The position numbers were made by a program, and so were the translations under genes. 64,000 nucleotides of DNA from Cryobacterium flavum (GTDB taxonomy: Bacteria; Actinomycetota; Actinomycetes; Actinomycetales; Microbacteriaceae): positions 124,001 to 188,000 of the forward strand of contig NZ_FNIB01000005.1 of the NCBI RefSeq assembly GCF_900103805.1. Direction: 5' to 3'. Shown here one piece after another: positions 1 to 7,291 of the stretch. Within the stretch, counting starts at the first letter, position 1, and each line of letters starts with the position of its first letter. A model generated the notes under the pieces. The model was not told the DNA's origin and ran no database searches. It saw only the letters and a list, made by a program, of their open reading frames with translations.

Positions 1-1543
1 CGAGCCCGAGCTGCACCATCATCGTGCCGAAGTAGCTCACGTCGGTGACGGTTTCGTTGGCTTGATCCAGCGTGATTCCCTTATGTGCCCGCAACTGCAT
101 ATATTCCTGCGCGAATTTGAGGCGCAGCAGGTCGTCATAGGGGCTCACCACGTGGGCCTTGGAGATATCGAGACCAAGGCCGATGGCGCGCGAGCGCACC
201 TCGAACTCTTCGCCGAGAATGGTCAGCTCGACCACATCGCGGGCCAGCAAGGTGGCGGCAGCGCGCAACACGCGGTCGTCCTCCCCCTCCGGCAGCACGA
301 TGTGCTGGCGGTTCTGGCGCGCCCGCTCGAGCAGCGCGTACTCGAACATGAGCGGCGTGACGACTTCGGCCCGGCTCACATCGAGCCGGTCGAGCAGGGC
401 CGCCGCGTCGACGTGCGTCTCGAACAACGCCAGCGCAGTGTCGTGCTTGCGCTGCGAGTCGGCGGCGAGGCGTCCGCGGGTGCGGGTGATGCGCATGGTC
501 GTGTCGTAGGAACCGAGCGAGGTGCGAATGATCGGCAGCGAGGGCGCGAGGCCCTCCATCAGCTGCTGGATAGCGTCGGGGAGGTCGAAACCGCCGTTCA
601 GCACGATTCCGGCAATCGAGGGGAAGGTGGCGGAGGCGTTGGCCAGCAGCACGGCCAGCAGCACGTCTTCGCGGTCGCCCGGAACGACGACGACGGCGCC
701 CTCGATGAGGCGCGGCAGTACGTTGACCATGGACATGGCCGCGACAACGACGCCGAGCGCCTCGCGGGCGAGCAGGGCGGGGTCACCCTTGATCAGGTGG
801 CCCTCGGTGGCCTCCATGATGCTCTGCATGCTCGGGGCGACAAGGTAGGGATCTTCGGGAATGGCCCAGATCGGCACGCCGAAGGCTCCGCCCGAGCGCG
901 CCGGCTGGGCGTTGGTCGTAGCCCGCACCGAGTCGATAATCTCGGCCAAGGCGGTTTCGTCGGCCCGGTTGACGATGATCGCCAGAATGGATGCGTGTTC
1001 GTCGCGCAGTTCCGCCAGCGCCACGTCGGTCTGCTGGCCGATGTCCACGGCCGAACGGGCGTCGCTCTGGCCGAGGCGTTCGCCCTCGCCGGGGCCGACG
1101 CGACCGCCGAGCACGAGTAGCACGGGGGCTCCGAGGTTCGCGGCGATGCGGGCATTGAAAGCCAGCTCGGTAGGACTGCCGACGTCGGTGTAGTCGCTGC
1201 CGATGACGACGACCGTGTCGCAGTTGGCTTCGATCGCCTTGTATCGGGCGACGATCACGGCCAGGGCCGCGTCGGGGTCGGTGTTGACGTCGTCGTAGCT
1301 GACACCGATGCTCTGCTCGTAGGTCTGCCCGGCCGCGGAACCGGGGCCAGCATTGGCCTGCAGGTGACGCAGCAGGAGCTCGACGACGTAGTCGGGTTCG
1401 GTTGCGGTGCGAGCGACCGGGCGGAACACGCCGACCCGTTCCACCAGGTGGGTGAGCGTGTCGACCACGCCGAGCGCAATCGAGGATTTGCCGGTATTAC
1501 CTTCGGCGCTGGTGATATAGATGCTTCGAGCCACGATGTCCAT
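1..1543 (-). CDS. pta: Phosphate acetyltransferase, C-terminus cut by window edge
   Basis: Interconverts acetyl phosphate and acetyl-CoA in the cytoplasm. The first 514 codons are present; the family is about 700 residues, so part of the catalytic PTA_PTB domain lies beyond the left edge. The N-terminus reads MDIVARSIYITSAEGNTGKS, a P-loop-like start typical of the long three-domain Pta. The last visible stretch contains TLDQANETVTDVSYFGTMMV, the start of the catalytic domain. The ATG is 116 bp downstream of the phosphoketolase stop on the same strand, so the two probably form one transcript that turns phosphoketolase-derived acetyl-P into acetyl-CoA. No strong ribosome binding site is seen. 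The gene has no stop inside the window. Confidence 0.93.
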   Translation of the reverse strand, partial: MDIVARSIYITSAEGNTGKSSIALGVVDTLTHLVERVGVFRPVARTATEPDYVVELLLRHLQANAGPGSAAGQTYEQSIGVSYDDVNTDPDAALAVIVARYKAIEANCDTVVVIGSDYTDVGSPTELAFNARIAANLGAPVLLVLGGRVGPGEGERLGQSDARSAVDIGQQTDVALAELRDEHASILAIIVNRADETALAEIIDSVRATTNAQPARSGGAFGVPIWAIPEDPYLVAPSMQSIMEATEGHLIKGDPALLAREALGVVVAAMSMVNVLPRLIEGAVVVVPGDREDVLLAVLLANASATFPSIAGIVLNGGFDLPDAIQQLMEGLAPSLPIIRTSLGSYDTTMRITRTRGRLAADSQRKHDTALALFETHVDAAALLDRLDVSRAEVVTPLMFEYALLERARQNRQHIVLPEGEDDRVLRAAATLLARDVVELTILGEEFEVRSRAIGLGLDISKAHVVSPYDDLLRLKFAQEYMQLRAHKGITLDQANETVTDVSYFGTMMVQLGL

Positions 1544-1659
1544 TCAAGCGTATTCGGGTTGGGAGAGTGTGGGGCGTGGGTCAGACGCTGGGCGAGACAT
1601 CCGGCCTTCGCGGTTCGCGAGCGAACGCGTCAAACCAGCCACGCGACGCGGTGCCGCGG

Positions 1660-4125
1660 CTAGACATTGTCGGCGCCGGTCTCGGCGGCGGCGGCATCCG
1701 CTTGGGAAGACCAGGACCAGTTCGTGATGGACGGAACGTCTTCGCCGTGGTCGCGGGTGTATTGGCGGGCGGCGAGGCGGGCATCCTGCATCTGCTGCCG
1801 CAGCAGGCCAGCGCGGGCGGCGAGCCCGGGGGTGCGGTCGATGACGTCCATAACGAGGTGGTACCGGTCGAGGTCGTTGAGCATGACCATGTCGAACGGG
1901 GTCGTCGTGGTGCCGATCTCCTTGTAGCCGCGGGCGTGCAGGTTCTCGTGGCCGTGGCGCTTGTAGGTGAGCCGATGAATGAGCCACGGATAGCCGTGAT
2001 AGGCGAAGATGATGGGCTTGTCCGGCGTGAAGACGGCGTCGAAGGCGCTGTCGCTCAGGCCGTGCGGGTGGTCATCCTCGGACTGCAGGCGCATCAGGTC
2101 GACGACGTTCACGACCCGCACCATGAGCCCGGGCAGGTTCTCGCGCAGAATCTCGGCGGCGGCGAGCACCTCGAGCGTGGGCACATCGCCGGCGGCGGCA
2201 AGCACGACATCGGGGGCGAGACCGGCAACCTCGGTGCCAGCCCAGTCGAAGATGCCGAGGCCACGGGTGCAGTGCGCGACGGCCTGCTCCATCGTGAGCA
2301 GGTTCGGCGCCGGCTGCTTGCCCGCCACGACGATGTTGACATAGTTGACGCTGCGCAGGCAGTGGTCGTAGGTGGAGAGCAGCGTGTTCGCATCGAAGGG
2401 CAGGTAGACCCGCACGACGTCGGCGCTCTTGTTGACGACGTGGTCGATGAAACCCGGATCCTGGTGGCTGAACCCGTTGTGGTCCTGCCGCCAGACGTGC
2501 GAGCTCAGCAGGTAGTTGAGGCTCGCGATCGGCGCCCGCCACGGGATCTCGGCGGTCACCTTGAGCCACTTGGCGTGCTGGTTGAACATGGAATCCACGA
2601 TGTGGATGAACGCTTCGTAGCAGTTGAACAGCCCGTGCCGCCCGGTGAGCAGGTAGCCCTCGAGCCAGCCCTGACACTGGTGCTCGCTCAGCATCTCCAT
2701 GACGCGGCCAGCGCGGGCCAGGTTGGTGTCGCCGGGTTTCAGCTCCGCGTTCCACTGCTTGTCGGTTACCTCGTAGACCGGCGGGGCCAGCCGGTTCGAC
2801 GCGGTCTCATCAGGCCCGAATATGCGAAAATTCTGCGGATTCAAACGGATGACCTCGGCCAGGTAGCCGCCCAGCACGCGCGTAGCCTCGTTCAGCGTTG
2901 CACCCGGCTCGGGCACGTCGACGGCGAAATCGCGAAAGTCGGGCAGGTGCAGGTCGCGGCGCAGGAGTCCGCCGTTGGCGATCGGGTTGGCGCTCATGCG
3001 CAGGTCGCCGTGAGGGGCGAGGTCGGTGATCTGTTTCACGGGAGCACCGTCTTGGTCGAACAGGTCTGCGGGACGGTAGGACAGCATCCACTGTTCGAGC
3101 AGAGCGGTGTGCGCCGGGGTGTCGCGGGCATTTGCCAGCGGAACCTGGTGCGCGCGCCACGTGTTCTCGACCTGCACATCGTCGATACGGGCGGGGCAGG
3201 TCCAGCCCTTGGGGGTGCGGAGGATGATCATGGGCCAGCGCGGGCGGGCGAAGTCCTCGTTGTTTGCGGCAGCCTGGGCGGCGGCGGCCTTGATCTCGGC
3301 GATCTGGTTGAGCACCAGGTCGAGGGTCTCGGCCATGCGGGCGTGCACGAGCATCGGGTCTTCGCCGTCAAAACCGCCGCTCACTATATACGGAGTGTGA
3401 CCGTAGCCGCGCATCAGATCGAGCAGCTCGTCTTCGGGGATGCGCGCCAGCACCGTGGGGTTGGCGATCTTGTACCCGTTGAGGTGCAAAATGGGCAGCA
3501 CGACGCCGTCCAGCAGCGGGTTGATGAACTTGTTGGAGTGCCAGCTGGTGGCAAGCGGGCCAGTTTCGGCCTCACCGTCGCCGACCACCGCGGCCACGAG
3601 CAGGTTCGGGTTGTCAAACGCGGCGCCGTAGGCGTGGCTGAGGGCGTAGCCGAGTTCGCCGCCCTCGTGGATGGATCCGGGCAGCTCGGGCGAGGCGTGG
3701 CTGGGGATGCCGCCGGGAAAGGAGAACTGGCGAAACAGCTTCTGCACGCCGTGCTCGTTCTGCTCGATGTCGGCGTAGACCTCGGTGTAAGTGCCGTCGA
3801 GGTAGGCGTTGGCGACCATGCCGGGGCCGCCGTGGCCGGGGCCGGTGATGTAGATGGTGCTCTGGCTGCGTTCGGCGATCGCACGGTTCAGGTGCGCGTA
3901 GAGAAAGTTGAGGCCGGGCGTGGTTCCCCAGTGGCCGAGCAGGCGCGGTTTGACGTGGTCGCGGGTCAGCGCCTCTTTCAGCAGGGCGTTGCCGAGCAAG
4001 TAGATCTGGCCAACAGCGAGGTAATTAGCGGCCCGCCACCAGGCGTCGATGCTCGCCAAGGCCGCTGCACTGAGGGGTTTTGGCGCGCGCGAGGGCCAGG
4101 TCATGGTGCCGGAATCGTCGATCAT
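1660..4125 (-). CDS. xfp: Xylulose-5-P/fructose-6-P phosphoketolase
   Basis: A thiamine-diphosphate enzyme that cleaves xylulose-5-P (and usually fructose-6-P) with phosphate to give acetyl-P and glyceraldehyde-3-P or erythrose-4-P. It has 821 residues, full family length. Recognisable motifs are [19 protein letters not shown] (substrate and TPP histidines), [19 protein letters not shown] (TPP-binding GDG) and [17 protein letters not shown] in the pyrimidine domain. The start [10 protein letters not shown] was chosen because GGAGG lies a few bases upstream; the open frame extends further 5' but through the hairpin repeat at 4263-4323, which is not family sequence. Its neighbour pta would consume the acetyl-P. 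Whether it prefers xylulose-5-P or fructose-6-P cannot be read from sequence. Confidence 0.96.
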   Translation of the reverse strand: MIDDSGTMTWPSRAPKPLSAAALASIDAWWRAANYLAVGQIYLLGNALLKEALTRDHVKPRLLGHWGTTPGLNFLYAHLNRAIAERSQSTIYITGPGHGGPGMVANAYLDGTYTEVYADIEQNEHGVQKLFRQFSFPGGIPSHASPELPGSIHEGGELGYALSHAYGAAFDNPNLLVAAVVGDGEAETGPLATSWHSNKFINPLLDGVVLPILHLNGYKIANPTVLARIPEDELLDLMRGYGHTPYIVSGGFDGEDPMLVHARMAETLDLVLNQIAEIKAAAAQAAANNEDFARPRWPMIILRTPKGWTCPARIDDVQVENTWRAHQVPLANARDTPAHTALLEQWMLSYRPADLFDQDGAPVKQITDLAPHGDLRMSANPIANGGLLRRDLHLPDFRDFAVDVPEPGATLNEATRVLGGYLAEVIRLNPQNFRIFGPDETASNRLAPPVYEVTDKQWNAELKPGDTNLARAGRVMEMLSEHQCQGWLEGYLLTGRHGLFNCYEAFIHIVDSMFNQHAKWLKVTAEIPWRAPIASLNYLLSSHVWRQDHNGFSHQDPGFIDHVVNKSADVVRVYLPFDANTLLSTYDHCLRSVNYVNIVVAGKQPAPNLLTMEQAVAHCTRGLGIFDWAGTEVAGLAPDVVLAAAGDVPTLEVLAAAEILRENLPGLMVRVVNVVDLMRLQSEDDHPHGLSDSAFDAVFTPDKPIIFAYHGYPWLIHRLTYKRHGHENLHARGYKEIGTTTTPFDMVMLNDLDRYHLVMDVIDRTPGLAARAGLLRQQMQDARLAARQYTRDHGEDVPSITNWSWSSQADAAAAETGADNV

Positions 4126-4262
4126 CGGTCCTCCGCGTTGTCGCGCGGCGACACAGCCGCGCTCCTTCCATCCTATTGAGCCTCGCCGACCGGCCAAGTG
4201 CCAAAGGTCCCAACAACCGCGTACTCGGCTAAATGGGGGCCACGATCTCCACGCGATCGTCG

Positions 4263-4323
4263 CGCGAAAGCGCAAAAAGTGCCCGTTTGAGACCCTCAAT
4301 CGGGCACTTTTTGCGCTCTCGCG
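4263..4323. repeat. 61-bp palindromic repeat, copy 1
   Basis: Inverted repeat with 23-bp arms (4263-4285 and 4301-4323, one mismatch) around a 15-nt loop. The core arm is AGCGCAAAAAGTGCCCG and its exact complement. It shares arms and loop length with 31193-31253 and lies in the spacer upstream of xfp. No T-run follows the stem, so it is better read as a REP-like repeat than a normal intrinsic terminator. Confidence 0.85.
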
Positions 4324-4338
4324 GGCAGAATGGGCATA

Positions 4339-4391
4339 GAAAAGACTCCTCGCGCACCTCGGCACAGTGGCGCAGCCCCGGTTACCCTTGC
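4339..4391 (-). pseudogene. Partial duplicate of the 3' half of SRP RNA
   Basis: On the minus strand this stretch repeats the 3' portion of the neighbouring SRP RNA. It begins GCAAGGGTAACCGGG, then has a diverged middle, then GTGCGCGAGG and a terminal TCTTTT run. The genuine gene has the same blocks at 4448-4405. The 5' strand of the SRP hairpin and the GGAA apical loop are absent, so it cannot form domain IV. It lies directly downstream of the SRP RNA terminator. Confidence 0.7.
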
Positions 4392-4404
4392 GGGTCATGG
4401 ATAC

Positions 4405-4499
4405 GAAAAAGACCCCTCGCGCACCCGCCAGAGCCCGGTTACCCTTGCTACGTTTCCGTCCTGGGGGAATTGGCCAAGGTGGCGCCACACGAGGAGCCG
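4405..4499 (-). ncRNA. ffs: Small SRP RNA (4.5S RNA)
   Basis: On the minus strand the sequence contains CCCCCAGGACGGAAACGTAG followed by CAAGGGTAACC, the bacterial SRP domain IV with its GGAA tetraloop and asymmetric AGCA side. The flanks pair into the long rod: CTCCTCG near the 5' end with CGAGGGG near the 3' end. A TCTTTTTC tract follows, an intrinsic-terminator tail. The RNA scaffolds Ffh for co-translational membrane targeting. A possible -10 (TAAACT) lies upstream around 4507-4512. Recognition rests on domain IV motif and fold, not a covariance search; ends are approximate. Confidence 0.85.
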
Positions 4500-4624
4500 A
4501 AGTTCAGTTTAGGGTACGACGCTGGGCGGCACCAACCGGGGGGGCGGTCTGCGGAGGTGGCGGCGGCATCCGCTGGAAACAGGTAAGATTCTCTGGTGCC
4601 GTTGCTTTATTGCAACGGCGGCCA

Positions 4625-4712
4625 GGAGAATTCGCCTAGTGGCCTATGGCGCACGCTTGGAAAGCGTGTTGGGTGAAAGCCCTCGGGGGTTCGAATCCCC
4701 CATTCTCCGCCA
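4625..4712 (+). tRNA. tRNA-Ser(GGA)
   Basis: Complete 88-nt class II tRNA. The acceptor stem GGAGAAT pairs with ATTCTCC, followed by discriminator G and an encoded CCA. The anticodon stem CACGC/GCGTG encloses the loop TTGGAAA, giving anticodon GGA, which reads UCC/UCU. The extended variable arm (TTGGGTGAAAGCCC) and T-arm GGGGG-TTCGAAT-CCCCC are intact. A TAAGAT hexamer at 4584-4589 could be its -10; no clear -35 is seen. Confidence 0.98.
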
Positions 4713-4999
4713 CAATGTTACCGCAGCGTGTTGGGTGAAAGCGCAAACCCCATTCGCAGGGTCCGAATCCCCCATTCTCCGCCACAGTGTTACCGCAGCG
4801 TGTTGGGTGAAAGCACAAACCCCATTCGCAGGGTCCGAATCCCCCATTCTCCGCCACAGTGTTACCGCAGCGTGTTGGGTGAAAGCACAAACCCCATTCG
4901 CAGGGTCCGAATCCCCCATTCTCCGCCACAGTGTTACCGCAGCGTGTTGGGTGACGCACAACGCCAATTCGCAGGGTCCGAATCCCCCATTCTCCGCCA
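4713..4999 (+). repeat. Four tandem copies of the tRNA-Ser 3' half
   Basis: Four head-to-tail units (4713-4784, 4785-4856, 4857-4928 at 72 bp; 4929-4999 at 71 bp) start immediately after the CCA of tRNA-Ser. Each has a 10-12 nt linker (CAGTGTTACCGC), the 3' strand of the anticodon stem, the variable-arm start GTGTTGGGTGAAAGC, a variant T-arm loop TCCGAAT instead of TTCGAAT, the acceptor strand ATTCTCC and GCCA. Units 2 and 3 are identical; unit 1 differs at two bases; unit 4 is diverged in the middle. No unit has the 5' half, so none can fold as a tRNA. The layout recalls the rtT repeats after E. coli tyrT. Confidence 0.95.
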
Positions 5000-5042
5000 A
5001 ACGGATGCCCGCAGCCCGCTCCCCCTCGGCGGAGCGGGGACG

Positions 5043-5555
5043 CTAGACGCCGGCGCGGTCGGCGAGGCCGCGCACGAAGGCGGCCTGTCCGGCGTGCTGC
5101 AGGTCGTCGGAGAGCACACTGGCCAGGCGCACACCGAGCGTGACGACGGGGGTCCAGGACTCGTCGATGACCCGGTCGAGGTCTGCCGCGCTCAGGGTGG
5201 CCAGGTAGGCGATGCTCGCGCTGTGCACGGCGTCGTAGTAGCCGCCGAGCAGGTCGGCGTCGGCGCGCACGGCGGCGACATCGGCGGAGGTATGCCCGTA
5301 GCCGGTCGCCGTCGGCCCGAACGGCAGGTCGAATCGTTCAGCCCAGCCCTGGCCGATGTACACCTGCTCGATACCGGCGAGGTCGGCGAGGTGGTCGTCC
5401 TGCACGCGGGACAGGTGCCAGGTGAGCCACGCAATGGTGTTGGCGTCGGCATCCGCTCGAAAGGTGAGCGTGGCGACGGTGGCATTTTTCAGGGTGCGAT
5501 GCACCGTGCCCTGGATGCGGGAGAACTCTTCGATGAGAAGTTCGGTGGGGGTCAT
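5043..5555 (-). CDS. DinB/DUF664-family protein
   Basis: 170-residue all-helical protein of the DinB-like four-helix-bundle superfamily, whose members often carry three metal-binding histidines; actinobacterial ones include mycothiol-dependent enzymes. Family motifs are WLTWHLSRVQDDHLADLAG near residue 45 and the C-terminal LQHAGQAAFVRGL. The start MTPTELLIEEF has AAGGAG upstream. The gene stands alone between the tRNA repeats and the lipoprotein operon. Its substrate cannot be inferred. Confidence 0.8.
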   Translation of the reverse strand: MTPTELLIEEFSRIQGTVHRTLKNATVATLTFRADADANTIAWLTWHLSRVQDDHLADLAGIEQVYIGQGWAERFDLPFGPTATGYGHTSADVAAVRADADLLGGYYDAVHSASIAYLATLSAADLDRVIDESWTPVVTLGVRLASVLSDDLQHAGQAAFVRGLADRAGV

Positions 5556-5606
5556 GGGTCTCCTTGGTCGTTCTTTTAACGTACCCCGGCTGGTCATTCT
5601 GCCGTC

Positions 5607-6110
5607 CTAGTACTCATCCGACGGATGCTGGCCCTCCTCCAGATCGAAACACGGTGAGAACGACGTAATTTTCAGTTCGGTGCCGGGAGCCCCGATCGAC
5701 GCGCTGTAGAAGTCGCCTTGAGCGCCCGTCATATCCACCCGCGGTGCCCCCTGCCTGGTTTTGCGCCTCTCGACCACCACGCCGTCCTTCTTCTCCCATG
5801 CCGCGGCAATAATTTCGATCATGGCCTCAGAATCGACATCACCGATCAAAGTGACGGTCGTTCGACCGGGCCAAGCCAACTGATCATTCGCGCACCCCAA
5901 GAGATGCGCCTTCTGCGTCTGGGTCTGATCGCCGACATTTTCAACGGGAACGAGAGCCGCAGTCTCATCCTCCATCGCCATTGCGATGCCCTTAGCTGTC
6001 TGCAGATCCATGAAGGAATCACTTCCCTCATTCATCATTGTGCACGACGCCAACAACGCCGTAAGGGTAAGCATCCCGAGGACAGCCACGTATTTTCGCT
6101 TGGGATTCAT
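5607..6110 (-). CDS. Lipoprotein paralogue 1 of 3
   Basis: 167-residue predicted lipoprotein: an N-terminal basic and hydrophobic signal ends in the lipobox LLASC, so the mature protein is probably membrane-anchored outside the cell. After a short linker comes the block shared by all three paralogues, MDLQTAKGIAMAMEDE. Further shared segments are DQTQ, LLGC, a GRTTVTLIGDVDS-like strand, and the tail TSFSPCFDLEEGQHPSDEY. Two conserved cysteines (LLGC and SPCF) could form a disulfide. Its ATG overlaps the TGA of a vestigial hydrolase C-terminus (6107-6190), mirroring the overlap of paralogue 3 with the intact hydrolase. I do not recognise the family; function unknown. Confidence 0.85.
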   Translation of the reverse strand: MNPKRKYVAVLGMLTLTALLASCTMMNEGSDSFMDLQTAKGIAMAMEDETAALVPVENVGDQTQTQKAHLLGCANDQLAWPGRTTVTLIGDVDSEAMIEIIAAAWEKKDGVVVERRKTRQGAPRVDMTGAQGDFYSASIGAPGTELKITSFSPCFDLEEGQHPSDEY

Positions 6111-6190
6111 CCGTAAATCAGCTCCTGAAGGTCTCTGACAACTTCTCGATTATTCACATCGTCAGTGGCGACGAGGTTGTGGCATCCATC
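6107..6190 (-). pseudogene. Vestigial C-terminus of a second DUF1023 hydrolase
   Basis: In the frame ending at the TGA that overlaps the lipoprotein-1 ATG, the minus strand encodes HNLVATDDVNNREVVRDLQE then LIYG. The intact hydrolase at 7276-8997 ends HSLVATDDPRNNKVLRDLEK then WMYK. The rest of that hydrolase is missing. This is the scar of a duplicated hydrolase-lipoprotein unit that lost nearly all its hydrolase gene. Confidence 0.8.
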
Positions 6191-6223
6191 GGAGAGACCT
6201 GTCTCGCTGGGCACATGGACTCC

Positions 6224-6760
6224 TCAGTACTTCATGCCCGGCTTCGTGCCGCCCTCCAGCTCGAAACACGGCGAGAACGAAGTAATGTACACTTACGTGC
6301 CCGAATTCCAGATGGCCGCATTGTAGAAGCCACCCGTGGCAACACGCATATCAACCTGGGCATCATCGCCCGTGGTGTCATCCTCCTCGACGGTGACGCC
6401 TTCCTTGACTTTCCAAGCCGCCGCGATGCGGTCGACAATACCTTGAGTGTCCACCTCGCCAGAAAATGTCAGAATCGTTCTACCCGACCACTGATAGGTT
6501 TCATCAGTACAGCCGAGCAGGAATGAAGATTTCATTTGAGTCTGGTCCGCTACATCCTCCGGCGGCACCAAGAGTGCGGTCTCGTCCTCCATCGCCATCG
6601 CGATGCCCTTCGCCGTCTGGAGATCCATGGTGGCTGACTCGTTCGTTGACGCGCACGACGACAGCGCGACGGAGCACGCCACGGCAAGCATTGCGGCCCC
6701 GATGCGTCGACGACTCACTCGAGAAATCCGCCGTGCCGGCCGGCTGTTTGCGTTCACCAT
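6224..6760 (-). pseudogene. Lipoprotein paralogue 2, interrupted by a nonsense codon
   Basis: Signal and lipobox VALSSC are followed by MDLQTAKGIAMAMEDETALL, as in its paralogues. Translation stops at 6293 after AAIWNSGT. Paralogue 3 reads NSGTQLYITSFSPCFELEEG at that point; here the Q position is TAA, and the same frame continues as VYITSFSPCFELEGG to a TGA at 6224-6226. One in-frame nonsense change therefore removes the C-terminal strand with the second conserved cysteine. A 155-residue truncated product is possible, but the conserved tail indicates recent inactivation. Confidence 0.75.
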
Positions 6761-6769
6761 CCGACGCGC

Positions 6770-7291
6770 CTAATACTCATCCGACGGATGCTGCCCTTCC
6801 TCAAGCTCGAAACAGGGCGAGAACGACGTGATGTAGAGCTGCGTGCCCGAATTCCAAATGGCTGCTGTATAGAACCCGCCTGTCGCGACCGTCATGTCGA
6901 CTTCGGCATCGTTACCAGTGTTGAAGGCATCCTGATCCACTGTGACACCATTTTTGAGCTGCCACGCCGCTGAAATGCTGTCAACAACGCTCTGGGGGTC
7001 AACGCCACCCGCAAAGGTCACAACAGTCCTCCCGGACCACTGATGGCCTCCATCCCCACAACCAAGCAGGTGCGCAGTCTTCCGTTGAGTCTGGTCCGCT
7101 ACATTTTCCGGCGGCACCAAGAGTGCTGCCTCGTCCTCCATCGCCATCGCGATGCCCTTGGCTGTCTGCAAGTCCATGGCGGTCTCCTTCTCTGCACCGG
7201 AAGGTGGTGCGCAAGCGGTGAGTCCCAGCCCCAGGACGAGTACGCCAGCTCCTATGCCAGCAATGATCGTCGATTTCACTTGTACATCCAC
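6770..7291 (-). CDS. Lipoprotein paralogue 3 of 3
   Basis: 173 residues with signal sequence and lipobox GLTAC, then the common block beginning MDLQTAKGIAMAMEDE, LLVPPENVADQTQ, LLGC, WSGRTVVTFAGGVDPQS and the C-terminal TSFSPCFELEEGQHPSDEY. Its start lies 16 bp inside the end of the hydrolase gene, implying translational coupling, and only 9 bp separate it from paralogue 2. The tight link to a hydrolase suggests the two products work together, possibly as a surface partner or an immunity-type lipoprotein; that role is inference. Confidence 0.87.
   Translation of the reverse strand: MDVQVKSTIIAGIGAGVLVLGLGLTACAPPSGAEKETAMDLQTAKGIAMAMEDEAALLVPPENVADQTQRKTAHLLGCGDGGHQWSGRTVVTFAGGVDPQSVVDSISAAWQLKNGVTVDQDAFNTGNDAEVDMTVATGGFYTAAIWNSGTQLYITSFSPCFELEEGQHPSDEY

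Noticed and set aside
1567..4179. Plus-strand 870-codon open frame opposite xfp
   Set aside because: Antisense shadow of the phosphoketolase, produced by high GC at codon third positions; no family similarity.
4263..4323. Intrinsic terminator for an upstream gene
   Set aside because: The stem is long and perfect but has no terminal T-run, and a near-identical copy elsewhere marks it as a repeat family.
4713..4999. CRISPR array
   Set aside because: The repeats are directly tandem with no variable spacers, and each unit is tRNA-derived; no cas gene is near.
4625..5042. Integrated mobile element at the tRNA
   Set aside because: No integrase, excisionase or cargo is seen between or next to the 3'-half copies; only the att-like repetition itself remains.
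4639..5579. Repetitive open frames of 107-283 codons across the tRNA repeats
   Set aside because: They are translations of the tRNA and its tandem partial copies in several frames on both strands, with no ribosome site or protein character.
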